This document shows positions 1 through 5,767 of a stretch of 8,075 bases of DNA, piece after piece. The DNA comes from an uncultured Rhodospirillaceae bacterium (GTDB taxonomy: Bacteria > Pseudomonadota > Alphaproteobacteria > RF32 > CAG-239), in contig ONQU01000085.1 in NCBI GenBank assembly GCA_900320035.1, forward strand, positions 1 to 8,075, in the 5' to 3' direction. Under the pieces are notes generated by a model. It saw only the letters and a list, made by a program, of their open reading frames with translations. It did no database searches and was not told where the DNA came from. Each line of letters starts with the position of its first letter. Within the stretch, counting starts at the first letter, position 1. Position numbers and translations under genes: made by a program.

Positions 1-1012
1 CGCTTTTTTAGGGTTAATCATAATCAAACCGCTGGTTGGCCTCTTTGCTGTTGAAGGTGAACTTCTGTCTGAATGTATGACTTATGCCTACATATTATTA
101 CCGGCAATTCCCGCGCTGATGTTGCAAGTGATGTTTCAGTCTTTTACGGTAACTGCCGAACGCCCGAAATTCGGCTTAGCGATAACTGTTTTTGCCGGTG
201 TGACCAATTTCATTCTTGATGCATTGTTCATCTTGGTTTGGCATTGGGGTTTGAGCGGTGCCGCCTGGGCAACCGTTATGAGCCAGATTATCGGTGGAAT
301 TGTGCCTTTGCTTTATTTTGCTTTTCCCAACAAAAGTCTTCTGCATTTGGGAAAAACAAAATTCTATGCCCGTTCTTTGGTAAAATCGTGCACTAACGGC
401 GCTAGCGAGTTTATGTCAAGTATTTCCGTATCTTTGGTAGAAATGCTTTATAACTACCAGATGTTGCGTCTGATCGGAGAAAAGGGTGTTGTTGCTTATG
501 GAATTATTTCTTATGTTAATTTTATTTTTTTGGCGGCTTTTTTAGGTTATTCGGTGGGTTGCAATCCGATTGTCGGTTATCACTATGGCGCCGGAAATAA
601 AAATGAACTGCATAATTTGTTGCATAAAAGTCTGAAGTTTGTTTCCGTTGCTGCCGTTATTCTGACCATTATTGCCGAATTTAGTGCGCACGCTATTGCT
701 TCCATTTTTATCGGCTATAATGAGGCACTTACAAATGAAACCGCTTACGGTTTTCGCATTTATGCCATATCATTTTTGTTTGCTGGATTTAATATTTATG
801 CAACGGCATTTTTCACAGCGCTTAATAACGGTCTGATTTCGGCAATTATTGCCTTTTGCCGAACCTTACTGTTTACAAGTTTATGCATTATTATTCTGCC
901 GATTTTCTTCGGTATTAACGGCATTTGGACAGCCGTCATCATCACCGAAATTTTAACCTTGATAATCAGCTTCGGCTTTATCATCAAACTACGCCCTCAA
1001 TATGGTTACTGA
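1..1012 (+). CDS. MATE-family efflux transporter, C-terminal part (5' end outside window)
   Basis: This is an inner-membrane transporter of the MATE family (MepA/NorM type), which exports cationic drugs or metabolites in exchange for Na+ or H+. The frame is open from base 2 with no stop, and the ATG at 77 lies in the middle of a membrane-protein sequence, so the true start is off the left edge. About 336 residues are visible against roughly 450 for the family, so about 110-120 N-terminal residues are missing. MATE-like features are the segment FILDALFI after a Gly/Phe-rich helix, and the later stretch NPIVGYHYGAGNKNEL, which matches the family's conserved Pro-containing loop before a helix. 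Many hydrophobic segments follow up to the end at residues RPQYGY. The substrate cannot be told from sequence. The stop is only 15 bases from the stop of the convergent methyltransferase gene, and I see no hairpin between them. Family assignment is firm; the MepA-like subgroup is a guess. Confidence 0.9.
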   Translation, partial: AFLGLIIIKPLVGLFAVEGELLSECMTYAYILLPAIPALMLQVMFQSFTVTAERPKFGLAITVFAGVTNFILDALFILVWHWGLSGAAWATVMSQIIGGIVPLLYFAFPNKSLLHLGKTKFYARSLVKSCTNGASEFMSSISVSLVEMLYNYQMLRLIGEKGVVAYGIISYVNFIFLAAFLGYSVGCNPIVGYHYGAGNKNELHNLLHKSLKFVSVAAVILTIIAEFSAHAIASIFIGYNEALTNETAYGFRIYAISFLFAGFNIYATAFFTALNNGLISAIIAFCRTLLFTSLCIIILPIFFGINGIWTAVIITEILTLIISFGFIIKLRPQYGY

Positions 1013-1027
1013 AAATCATGAAATAAA

Positions 1028-2761
1028 TCAAAAAGCGTCAAACAGCATACCTTTAACACCAGTACCATTTTCTTGGCGCAGGGTTAATTCCGTCATTTTA
1101 ATTTCTCTATAGCGCGCTGCTTGTAACTGCTCTTTAATCCACTGCGGATTATGCTGATAACGTCCGTTGATTTGTACGGCAAAATCGCTTACCTCGTCGT
1201 TTGTTTCCACCGAAAAAATCAGCCGTTTGGGTGCGCAAAGCTTGAAAATCGGCGCTAAATTACCGAAATAACAAAACACATCGGCGGCAATAATTGTGGC
1301 CGGCAAATCAGCCTGATGTTGTTTCAGATAGTCGCCAATATCCGCCGCAACCAATTCCGCATAGACATCTTTAGATCGTGCTATTTCCAACATCGCCGGC
1401 GCTATATCCACTCCGATAAAATGATTATCTGCAGTTTTTAAACGTTGTCCGACTAAACCGGTACCACATCCTAAGTCCAACACCATACCCTTAATCGATC
1501 CACACCAATCGGCAATTTTTTTCACCACAGTGTAACCTATCTTTTGCAATGTTTGCTCATAATTCGGCGCAAAATTATCAAACAACAACTTATTATATTC
1601 ATGAGCAACCGGGCTTGGTTCACCTTTCAACACCGCAGCAACGTGTTGCGCCACAATATGCATCGGCATTTTCTCTAGCCAATTTGTCGCAATGGTTTGC
1701 GCTTTATGCGGTTCCTGCACGGCATATAAAATCAGCGTTTCAGCGATATTTAACGCCCAAGCGTCGTGTTCCGGCGCAGCATAAAATGCCTGAAACAGCA
1801 AGGCCAGAGCCTGTTCAAAATCATCAGTTGATTTAACCACTTGCGCCAAATTGTAGCAAATTTCCGGATTATCCGGCGCCAATAAAACCGCTTGACGATA
1901 TTCTTCTAGTGCTTCCACCATGCGATTTCTATTACACAGTAGATTCGCTAAATTAACATGCGCCGATAAGTTTTGTGGATTCAATGTCAGCGCTTGTTTA
2001 TAATATTTTTCCGCTGTTATCGATTCGCCGTTTTCCGCTTCCAAATCAGCAATGCGCGTCATAATTTCATCATTGTTATTTTCCAGCGCCAATGCCTGAT
2101 AATATTTTTGCAACGCTGTGATTTTATCGTTATTATTTTCCAGAGCTTGACCAAGTAAAAATTTAATTTCCGCCGATTCGCTTAATTCATCGGCCTTGTT
2201 TAAATATTGCACCGCTTGCGCATAATTTTGCCCTTTATAAGCCCGCCGACCTAAATAATACAGTGCCTCAATATTATCCCTTTGCGCCAATTGCTCTAAG
2301 GTATCCACATCATCAAGCATTTCCGCTAAATTAACCTGCGCTGGTAGATAATCACTTGCAACTTCCAACGCTTGCTCAAAAGCCGCTTGCGCCTGTTCAA
2401 TTTTTCCCATCTCCCAATAAATATTACCAATCGCGGTGTGAGCTTCCGGCAGATTCGGTTGTAATTCAAGCGCTTTCTGATAGGCGGCTATGGCTTCGGC
2501 ATTTTTATGCATAGCGCCAAATGAAACCGCAAGATTAAAATAAAGCGGAAAATGTTGCGGTGCGCAGGTTATCGCTTTTTCAAAACATTCAACCGCCTGC
2601 TCATGCAAGCCTTTAGCTTGTGCCACCAAACCGAGCAAATTCCAAGCATCGGCATTTTCCGGCGCCGCCGCTAAGATTTGCCGATATAACTTTTCTGCCT
2701 CGTGCAAAGCGCCGTTTTGGTGCAATTCCACCGCTTTTTGCAACATCAATTCGTATGACAT
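1028..2761 (-). CDS. TPR-repeat protein fused to a class I SAM methyltransferase (COG4976-like)
   Basis: The 577-residue protein has two parts. Residues about 3-345 form a chain of roughly nine or ten tetratricopeptide repeats of 34 residues with the usual pattern (for example NADAWNLLGLVAQAKG, then A-P-x-N/H turns); the unit near 140-165 is degenerate. Residues about 385-577 are a Rossmann-type methyltransferase: motif I VLDLGCGTGLVG at 427-438, the acidic residue of the second strand at D452 in GVDIAPAML, and AADVFCYFG at 492-500. The linker LFDNFAPNYEQTLQKIGY is typical of COG4976, 'predicted methyltransferase, contains TPR repeat'. No signal peptide or membrane segment is seen, so it is probably cytoplasmic. 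The substrate is unknown; the TPR part presumably binds a protein partner or target. The start is supported by AAGAGG about six bases upstream. The gene is divergent from the 93-residue gene and converges on the MATE gene. Confidence 0.9.
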   Translation of the reverse strand: MSYELMLQKAVELHQNGALHEAEKLYRQILAAAPENADAWNLLGLVAQAKGLHEQAVECFEKAITCAPQHFPLYFNLAVSFGAMHKNAEAIAAYQKALELQPNLPEAHTAIGNIYWEMGKIEQAQAAFEQALEVASDYLPAQVNLAEMLDDVDTLEQLAQRDNIEALYYLGRRAYKGQNYAQAVQYLNKADELSESAEIKFLLGQALENNNDKITALQKYYQALALENNNDEIMTRIADLEAENGESITAEKYYKQALTLNPQNLSAHVNLANLLCNRNRMVEALEEYRQAVLLAPDNPEICYNLAQVVKSTDDFEQALALLFQAFYAAPEHDAWALNIAETLILYAVQEPHKAQTIATNWLEKMPMHIVAQHVAAVLKGEPSPVAHEYNKLLFDNFAPNYEQTLQKIGYTVVKKIADWCGSIKGMVLDLGCGTGLVGQRLKTADNHFIGVDIAPAMLEIARSKDVYAELVAADIGDYLKQHQADLPATIIAADVFCYFGNLAPIFKLCAPKRLIFSVETNDEVSDFAVQINGRYQHNPQWIKEQLQAARYREIKMTELTLRQENGTGVKGMLFDAF

Positions 2762-2789
2762 TTTTTCCTCTTAGTTATTTTTTAGCGCT

Positions 2790-2818
2790 TTTATAGCCAA
2801 AAATCTACATTTTTTTGC
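2790..2818 (-). promoter_or_regulatory. Possible weak promoter for the TPR-methyltransferase gene
   Basis: Reading the minus strand, TATAAA (2790-2795) sits 28 bases upstream of the start codon and could be a -10 box. The hexamer 17 bases further upstream (GCAAAA, 2813-2818) is a poor -35 match. It is listed only because the gene needs a promoter in this 133-base divergent region and this is the best candidate I see on that strand. Confidence 0.3.
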
Positions 2819-2827
2819 ACTTTTATG

Positions 2828-2856
2828 TTGCATTTTGTTCATTTTGCTTATATACT
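2828..2856 (+). promoter_or_regulatory. Sigma70-type promoter for the 93-residue protein gene
   Basis: TTGCAT (2828-2833) and TATACT (2851-2856) are separated by exactly 17 bases. The -10 matches the consensus at five of six positions and the -35 at three, all in its TTG half. Transcription should begin near 2863, leaving a leader of about 32 bases. That leader is AT-rich and has no recognisable Shine-Dalgarno sequence. A short inverted repeat TACTG/CAGTA (2853-2866) overlaps the -10 and the likely start point and could be an operator. Confidence 0.6.
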
Positions 2857-2894
2857 GATACCAGTAAATTAATTTTTTAAATATAATTATAACT

Positions 2895-3176
2895 ATGGAA
2901 GAAAAAAAGAATGAAACTCAGGTCGTTCTCGACCACGCCTTCTGCAGTCAGTTTAAGTCTGAAATTGAAGGCTCGAAGATTAACGAAGTGTTGTACGGTT
3001 TGCTTAGTTCTACAAGCACCAAAGTGCCGCTGAAAAAAGCCTATCTGGCGCGTGCTTGCAAGAATCAAAAGTCGTTTCGCAAGCGTGTGGACGATGCCGT
3101 GCAAACACTATGTAACAGCTATCCCAAGCAAAAGATCGCTTTGAGAGCGCTCCGCTTGGAGATTACGGGTGAATAA
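2895..3176 (+). CDS. Small basic protein of unknown function (93 aa)
   Basis: I do not recognise this protein. It is 93 residues, rich in Lys and Arg (for example KKAYLARACKNQKSFRKRVDD), with cysteines at 17, 55 and 73, no signal peptide and no membrane segment. The pattern suggests a small, mostly alpha-helical cytoplasmic protein, possibly binding nucleic acid; that last point is inference from charge alone. It looks like a real gene because it has a well-spaced promoter (TTGCAT-17-TATACT) about 40 bases upstream and a strong intrinsic terminator starting nine bases after its stop, and its reading frame fills the space between them. The start at 2895 is the only ATG that fits; an in-frame stop at 2865-2867 limits any upstream extension. 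There is no Shine-Dalgarno sequence before it, which is unlike its neighbours. A frame on the opposite strand (2877-3104) is a shadow. Confidence 0.75.
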   Translation: MEEKKNETQVVLDHAFCSQFKSEIEGSKINEVLYGLLSSTSTKVPLKKAYLARACKNQKSFRKRVDDAVQTLCNSYPKQKIALRALRLEITGE

Positions 3177-3184
3177 TCAACCAT

Positions 3185-3230
3185 AAGAGAAACTTCTAAC
3201 TTCACAATAGGTTAGAAGTTTTCTCTTTTT
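3185..3230 (+). terminator. Intrinsic terminator of the 93-residue protein gene
   Basis: The arms 3185-3200 (AAGAGAAACTTCTAAC) and 3211-3227 (GTTAGAAGTTTTCTCTT) pair over about 16 bases with one bulged base and a ten-base loop. A T run ending at 3230 follows directly. The stem also reads as a hairpin on the minus strand, but rpmJ has its own terminator before it. Confidence 0.9.
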
Positions 3231-3237
3231 AAACGCA

Positions 3238-3264
3238 ACAAAAAAGGCAACCAAACGGCTGCCT
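3238..3264 (-). terminator. Intrinsic terminator of rpmJ
   Basis: On the minus strand AGGCAGCC (3264-3257) pairs with GGTTGCCT (3252-3245) across a four-base loop, with one G-U pair, and runs into six to seven T residues. The same stem on the + strand would contain an A-C mismatch, so the hairpin is built for minus-strand RNA. It starts 26 bases after the rpmJ stop. Confidence 0.85.
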
Positions 3265-3289
3265 AAAAACAAATCAATAGTCTAACAAA

Positions 3290-3415
3290 TTAACCCTGAC
3301 GAGCTTTTAACTTCGGATTCTTTTTGTTAATGACATAAACGCGACCTTTGCGACGCACAATTTTGCAGCCTTCGGCGCGAGCTTTTTTAGATTTTAATGA
3401 GCTATAGCATTTCAT
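3290..3415 (-). CDS. rpmJ: 50S ribosomal protein L36
   Basis: The 41-residue protein, beginning MKCYSSLKSK and ending VINKKNPKLKARQG, is ribosomal protein L36, a component of the large subunit near the peptidyl-transferase region. The middle GCKIVRRKGRVYVINKKNP and the KARQG end match the alphaproteobacterial form, which is 41 residues rather than the 37-38 of the short form. Two in-frame ATGs compete. The one at 3421 lies only two bases after the AAAGGA ribosome site, whereas 3415 lies eight bases after it and gives the family's usual length, so I chose 3415. Cysteines are at residues 3 and 17; I do not see the Cys-x-x-Cys...His zinc site of the zinc-binding L36 type. The gene stands alone with its own promoter and terminator, outside any ribosomal operon. 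Confidence 0.95.
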   Translation of the reverse strand: MKCYSSLKSKKARAEGCKIVRRKGRVYVINKKNPKLKARQG

Positions 3416-3423
3416 TTTCATAT

Positions 3424-3429
3424 TCCTTT
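3424..3429 (-). promoter_or_regulatory. rpmJ ribosome binding site that decides the start
   Basis: On the minus strand AAAGGA is followed by two bases, then ATG (3421), six bases, then ATG (3415). The eight-base spacing to the second ATG is normal and the two-base spacing to the first is too short, so the inner ATG is favoured. Confidence 0.7.
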
Positions 3430-3447
3430 ACAAACAAATCTAAGCGC

Positions 3448-3476
3448 AACCTACGCTATTTATACGCAATTGTCAA
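3448..3476 (-). promoter_or_regulatory. Promoter of rpmJ
   Basis: On the minus strand a perfect -35 box TTGACA (3476-3471) lies 17 bases from TAGGTT (3453-3448), which matches the -10 consensus at three of six positions. Transcription should start near 3441, giving a leader of about 25 bases. The -35 box begins one base after the stop codon of the upstream MORN-repeat gene. The perfect -35 makes this a convincing promoter despite the weak -10. Confidence 0.65.
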
Positions 3477-3477
3477 C

Positions 3478-5046
3478 TTATTTTTTATTTGCAGTGTGTT
3501 TTTTATCAAAAACATCTTCTTGTTTATTTTCTGAATCGTTAAAAATCACTTTGATTCGTTTTCCATCTTGCCATAAGGTTTCCAACTTTAATTTACCATC
3601 TTCATAATATTCTTTACGTGTTCCGTCAGGCTTACCATTTTTAAATGAAACAATAGTATCAAGGTTTCCATTGTCAAAATACCATTTTGCCACCCCTTGA
3701 CGCAATCCGTTTACATATGGAAGTTCTGCTTGCAGATGTCCGCTTTCATGATATAATTTAACAATTCCATTTTCTCTGCCGTTTTCAATGTTTGCTTCTG
3801 ATTGTATACTACCGTTAGGATAATATCCTTTCATCAAGCCGTTTTCTAAATCATTAATATATGGAATTTCTGCATATAAAGTGCCGTCTTCATTATACCG
3901 TCGAGCCATTCCTTCTTTTTTACCATCAATATAGTTTCCAACTAAGGCCTCTTGACCGTTGGCATAATAATATTTCACCTCACCATTTTCTTTATTATCT
4001 TTAAAATTAACTTCAGAAGCCAGTGTTCCATCTTGATAATATTGTTTTGCAAGACCTTCTCTCTTATTGTTTAACCAAAAAGCTTCCGATTGCACATCTC
4101 CTGATTCATAATATTCGGTGCGTTTTCCGTTTTGCATACCATTAATAAATTCAGCCTCAGCTTTTATAACGCCGTTTTTATAATATTCTGTGTATTTTCC
4201 TTCCTTTTTGTTATCTTTGAGATTGTATTCATAATGCAAATCACCATTTTCATAATATTCTTTTTCAACACCGTTTTGCTTACCATCAATCCAAGGTATT
4301 TCCTTTTGAAGCTTACCGCTTGCATAATATTCTTTACGCATACCATGAATAATACCTTTTACAAAAGATGTTTCGTTTGCTAAATTACCGTTTTCATTAT
4401 ACATCACGGAAAGGCCATCAGGAACATTGTTTTTCCATTCCTCTACGGAACGCAAAACGCCGTTTACATAATATGACTTACTGATACCTTCTTGCTTATC
4501 ATCTACCCATTCCGATTCTGCTTGTAATTCACCGGTAACATAATAATTTTTCATTATACCATTCATTTTGCCATTTTGCCACATTGCTTCTGATTTCAAA
4601 TTACCATTTTCATAATACTCTTTTTGTATGCCGTTTGGTTCAAAATTTTGCCATTCAGATTCTGCTTTTAAAACACCGCTTCTATAATATTCTTTTTCCA
4701 CACCTTCCTGCTTGCCATCTTTAAAAAATTTTTCTTTTTCAACTTGTCCAGAAATAAAATAACTTATGGCAACGCCCTCTAATTTTCCATTTTTCCAATT
4801 AGCTTCATACTCTACATTTCCATTAGGAAAATACAATTTTGTTGCACCATTGATAGGGTTATCTTCTTTGTCCTTACATATAGATATATTAAATTCATCA
4901 CGTTGGCATGAAATATCTTTATAATCATAAAACCTTTTTTCCATTGTTTCGGCTTTCACACAATTAATTTGTATAAGCATTGTTAATGTGATGAAAAAAA
5001 TAATAAGATGCAAAAAATTATTAAATGATATCTGCTTTTGAAACAT
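3478..5046 (-). CDS. Exported MORN-variant (YwqK-like) repeat protein, 18 x 24-residue repeats
   Basis: From the ATG at 5046 the protein is 522 residues. Residues 1-32 form a signal peptide: a short basic N-terminus, the hydrophobic run FLHLIIFFITLTMLI, and a likely signal peptidase I cut after VKA. A short segment with two cysteines (47 and 57) follows, then 18 consecutive 24-residue repeats (67-498), then a charged Lys-rich tail of 24 residues. The repeats are of the MORN-variant type (PF07661), predicted to stack as beta-hairpins. Family members are often labelled 'YwqK antitoxin', but no toxin partner is visible and this copy is exported, so a surface or periplasmic binding or structural role is more plausible (inference). 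The start is chosen because AAGGGGG lies five bases upstream and the signal peptide begins there; the frame is open to 5166, but that extension runs into the promoter. The gene is more AT-rich than ettA. I see no terminator between it and rpmJ, so some read-through into rpmJ is possible. Confidence 0.88.
   Translation of the reverse strand: MFQKQISFNNFLHLIIFFITLTMLIQINCVKAETMEKRFYDYKDISCQRDEFNISICKDKEDNPINGATKLYFPNGNVEYEANWKNGKLEGVAISYFISGQVEKEKFFKDGKQEGVEKEYYRSGVLKAESEWQNFEPNGIQKEYYENGNLKSEAMWQNGKMNGIMKNYYVTGELQAESEWVDDKQEGISKSYYVNGVLRSVEEWKNNVPDGLSVMYNENGNLANETSFVKGIIHGMRKEYYASGKLQKEIPWIDGKQNGVEKEYYENGDLHYEYNLKDNKKEGKYTEYYKNGVIKAEAEFINGMQNGKRTEYYESGDVQSEAFWLNNKREGLAKQYYQDGTLASEVNFKDNKENGEVKYYYANGQEALVGNYIDGKKEGMARRYNEDGTLYAEIPYINDLENGLMKGYYPNGSIQSEANIENGRENGIVKLYHESGHLQAELPYVNGLRQGVAKWYFDNGNLDTIVSFKNGKPDGTRKEYYEDGKLKLETLWQDGKRIKVIFNDSENKQEDVFDKKHTANKK
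3553..4848 (-). repeat. Tandem 72-base coding repeats (18 copies of a 24-residue MORN-variant unit)
   Basis: Eighteen units of exactly 24 residues follow each other without a single insertion or deletion. Aligned, the unit reads approximately G-x-x-K-E-Y-Y-x-N-G-x-L-x-x-E-x-x-W-x-N-G-K-x-E. Gly1, Tyr6 and Gly10 are present in all 18 copies and Glu15 in 15 of 18. At the DNA level the units have diverged, but the EYY codons leave a recurrent ATAATATTC-like string on the + strand. The array fills residues 67-498 of the exported protein. Confidence 0.95.
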
Positions 5047-5051
5047 ATTAA

Positions 5052-5058
5052 CCCCCTT
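5052..5058 (-). promoter_or_regulatory. Ribosome binding site fixing the MORN-repeat gene start
   Basis: On the minus strand AAGGGGG (5058-5052) is followed by five bases and the ATG at 5046. It is the only good Shine-Dalgarno match near any ATG at the 5' end of this frame, and it places the start exactly at the signal peptide. Confidence 0.8.
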
Positions 5059-5130
5059 ATACCTTTTATCTCTACACTGACAGGCTAATTTTTTTTCGAA
5101 TAAAAAGCAATAAAAAATAAATTTAAAATT

Positions 5131-5160
5131 AAGACATATTTTAAGTTTAGCGATTATAAT
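5131..5160 (+). promoter_or_regulatory. Promoter of the periplasmic protein-ettA operon
   Basis: AAGACA (5131-5136, four of six -35 positions) lies 18 bases upstream of a perfect TATAAT (5155-5160). Transcription should start near 5167, leaving a leader of about 25 bases with the ribosome site GAGAGGG at 5180-5186. The -10 sits in the palindrome GATTATAATC (5152-5161). Confidence 0.6.
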
Positions 5161-5179
5161 CAGCACATATTAACCGCAA
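5153..5179 (-). promoter_or_regulatory. Possible promoter of the MORN-repeat gene, sharing the same palindromic -10
   Basis: Because GATTATAATC (5152-5161) is its own reverse complement, the minus strand also carries a perfect TATAAT (5158-5153). The best -35 is TTGCGG (5179-5174), 15 bases away, which is a shorter spacing than ideal. If used, transcription starts near 5146 and the MORN gene gets an AT-rich leader of about 100 bases. The weak -35 leaves this uncertain. Confidence 0.4.
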
Positions 5180-5191
5180 GAGAGGGATAAA

Positions 5192-5749
5192 ATGCAAAAA
5201 ATTAAATATACATTTGCGTTGGTATGTTTACTGACAAGTTTTAATGCGCAAGCAGCCGGCAAGCCGGTTTCTTATTTGGAAGAAGTTTACGGCTTGGGTT
5301 CGGTGGCCGGACAAGGTTTAGCTTGTCGCGTTGACCGCTATGACGAATTTGAGCTTTTAGCGCGCGCCATTATGATTGGTAAAGCCCCGGATGCCCAGCA
5401 GCAAAAAGAGGCTATTCAGCAATATAATGTAGGAAAAGCTGAGGCTTTTATGGCCATGGAAGATGAAAATTTTGCCAGTTGTCCCGATGTCGCTGAAGAA
5501 TTTGCGCGCCAAAAAATCTTTAAAAGTACGCTCTACTCCGACGGACATATCAAACTTTATGACGGCACGATGATTACGCCACGCAAAACCTACAATGCCA
5601 ATCGCCTTTATGAAAAAGATCCTGACGCTTTTGCCAAAGCCGATGCCGCTTATAAAAAATTTGTTGCAGAAGCCGAAAAAAATGGTAAAAATGCTAAAAA
5701 AATTCAGCTGCATGATGCAAATTATGATAAATATTCGGGACAATTTTAG
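5192..5749 (+). CDS. Predicted periplasmic protein of unknown function with two cysteines (185 aa)
   Basis: I do not recognise a family. Residues 1-21 are a clear signal peptide: MQKIKYTFALVCLLTSFNAQ, with a probable cut after Ala21 in the motif AQA. The mature part has two cysteines, Cys45 (in GLACRVDRY) and Cys97 (in FASCPDV), which could form a disulfide in the periplasm. It then has a polar, mostly helical-looking sequence, including SDGHIKLYDGTMITPRKTYN and a Lys/Ala-rich stretch at 146-171. There is no lipobox and no further membrane segment, so it is probably soluble. The start is supported by GAGAGGG five bases before the ATG. It lies 18 bases upstream of ettA, so the two are probably cotranscribed, although their functions are not obviously linked. 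It is divergent from the exported MORN-repeat gene, with which it shares a control region. Confidence 0.8.
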   Translation: MQKIKYTFALVCLLTSFNAQAAGKPVSYLEEVYGLGSVAGQGLACRVDRYDEFELLARAIMIGKAPDAQQQKEAIQQYNVGKAEAFMAMEDENFASCPDVAEEFARQKIFKSTLYSDGHIKLYDGTMITPRKTYNANRLYEKDPDAFAKADAAYKKFVAEAEKNGKNAKKIQLHDANYDKYSGQF

Positions 5750-5767
5750 TTAGAGGAGAAAAATTTT

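Noticed and set aside
77..1012. Complete small transporter starting at the ATG at 77
   Set aside because: The frame is open to the left edge with MATE-like sequence before the ATG, so the gene is cut by the window rather than short.
2877..3104. Open frame of 75 codons on the minus strand over the 93-residue gene
   Set aside because: The promoter, terminator and frame length support the + strand gene, and the antisense frame would end inside its leader.
3553..4848. CRISPR array or non-coding tandem repeat
   Set aside because: The 72-base period is a coding period of 24 residues in one open frame with diverged DNA units and no spacers.
4947..4990. Lipoprotein signal (LIQINC) in the MORN-repeat protein
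   Set aside because: The residue before Cys29 is Asn, which does not fit a lipobox. A VKA cleavage site directly follows.
3478..5046. Naming the MORN-repeat protein an antitoxin of a toxin-antitoxin pair (YwqK label)
   Set aside because: No toxin gene is adjacent, the protein has a signal peptide, and the label rests on repeat similarity only.
5047..5150. Riboswitch or structured RNA in the approximately 100-base leader of the MORN gene
   Set aside because: The stretch is dominated by A and T runs, with no long stem or recognisable aptamer core seen by eye.
5047..5166. 40-codon N-terminal extension of the MORN-repeat frame up to an ATG at 5166
   Set aside because: It has no ribosome site, runs through the likely promoter including the TATAAT palindrome, and would bury the signal peptide internally. 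The ATG at 5046 has AAGGGGG at ideal spacing.
5357..5743. Open frame of 128 codons on the minus strand inside the periplasmic protein gene
   Set aside because: It is wholly antisense to a well-supported gene and has an implausible Phe/Ile-rich product with no ribosome site.
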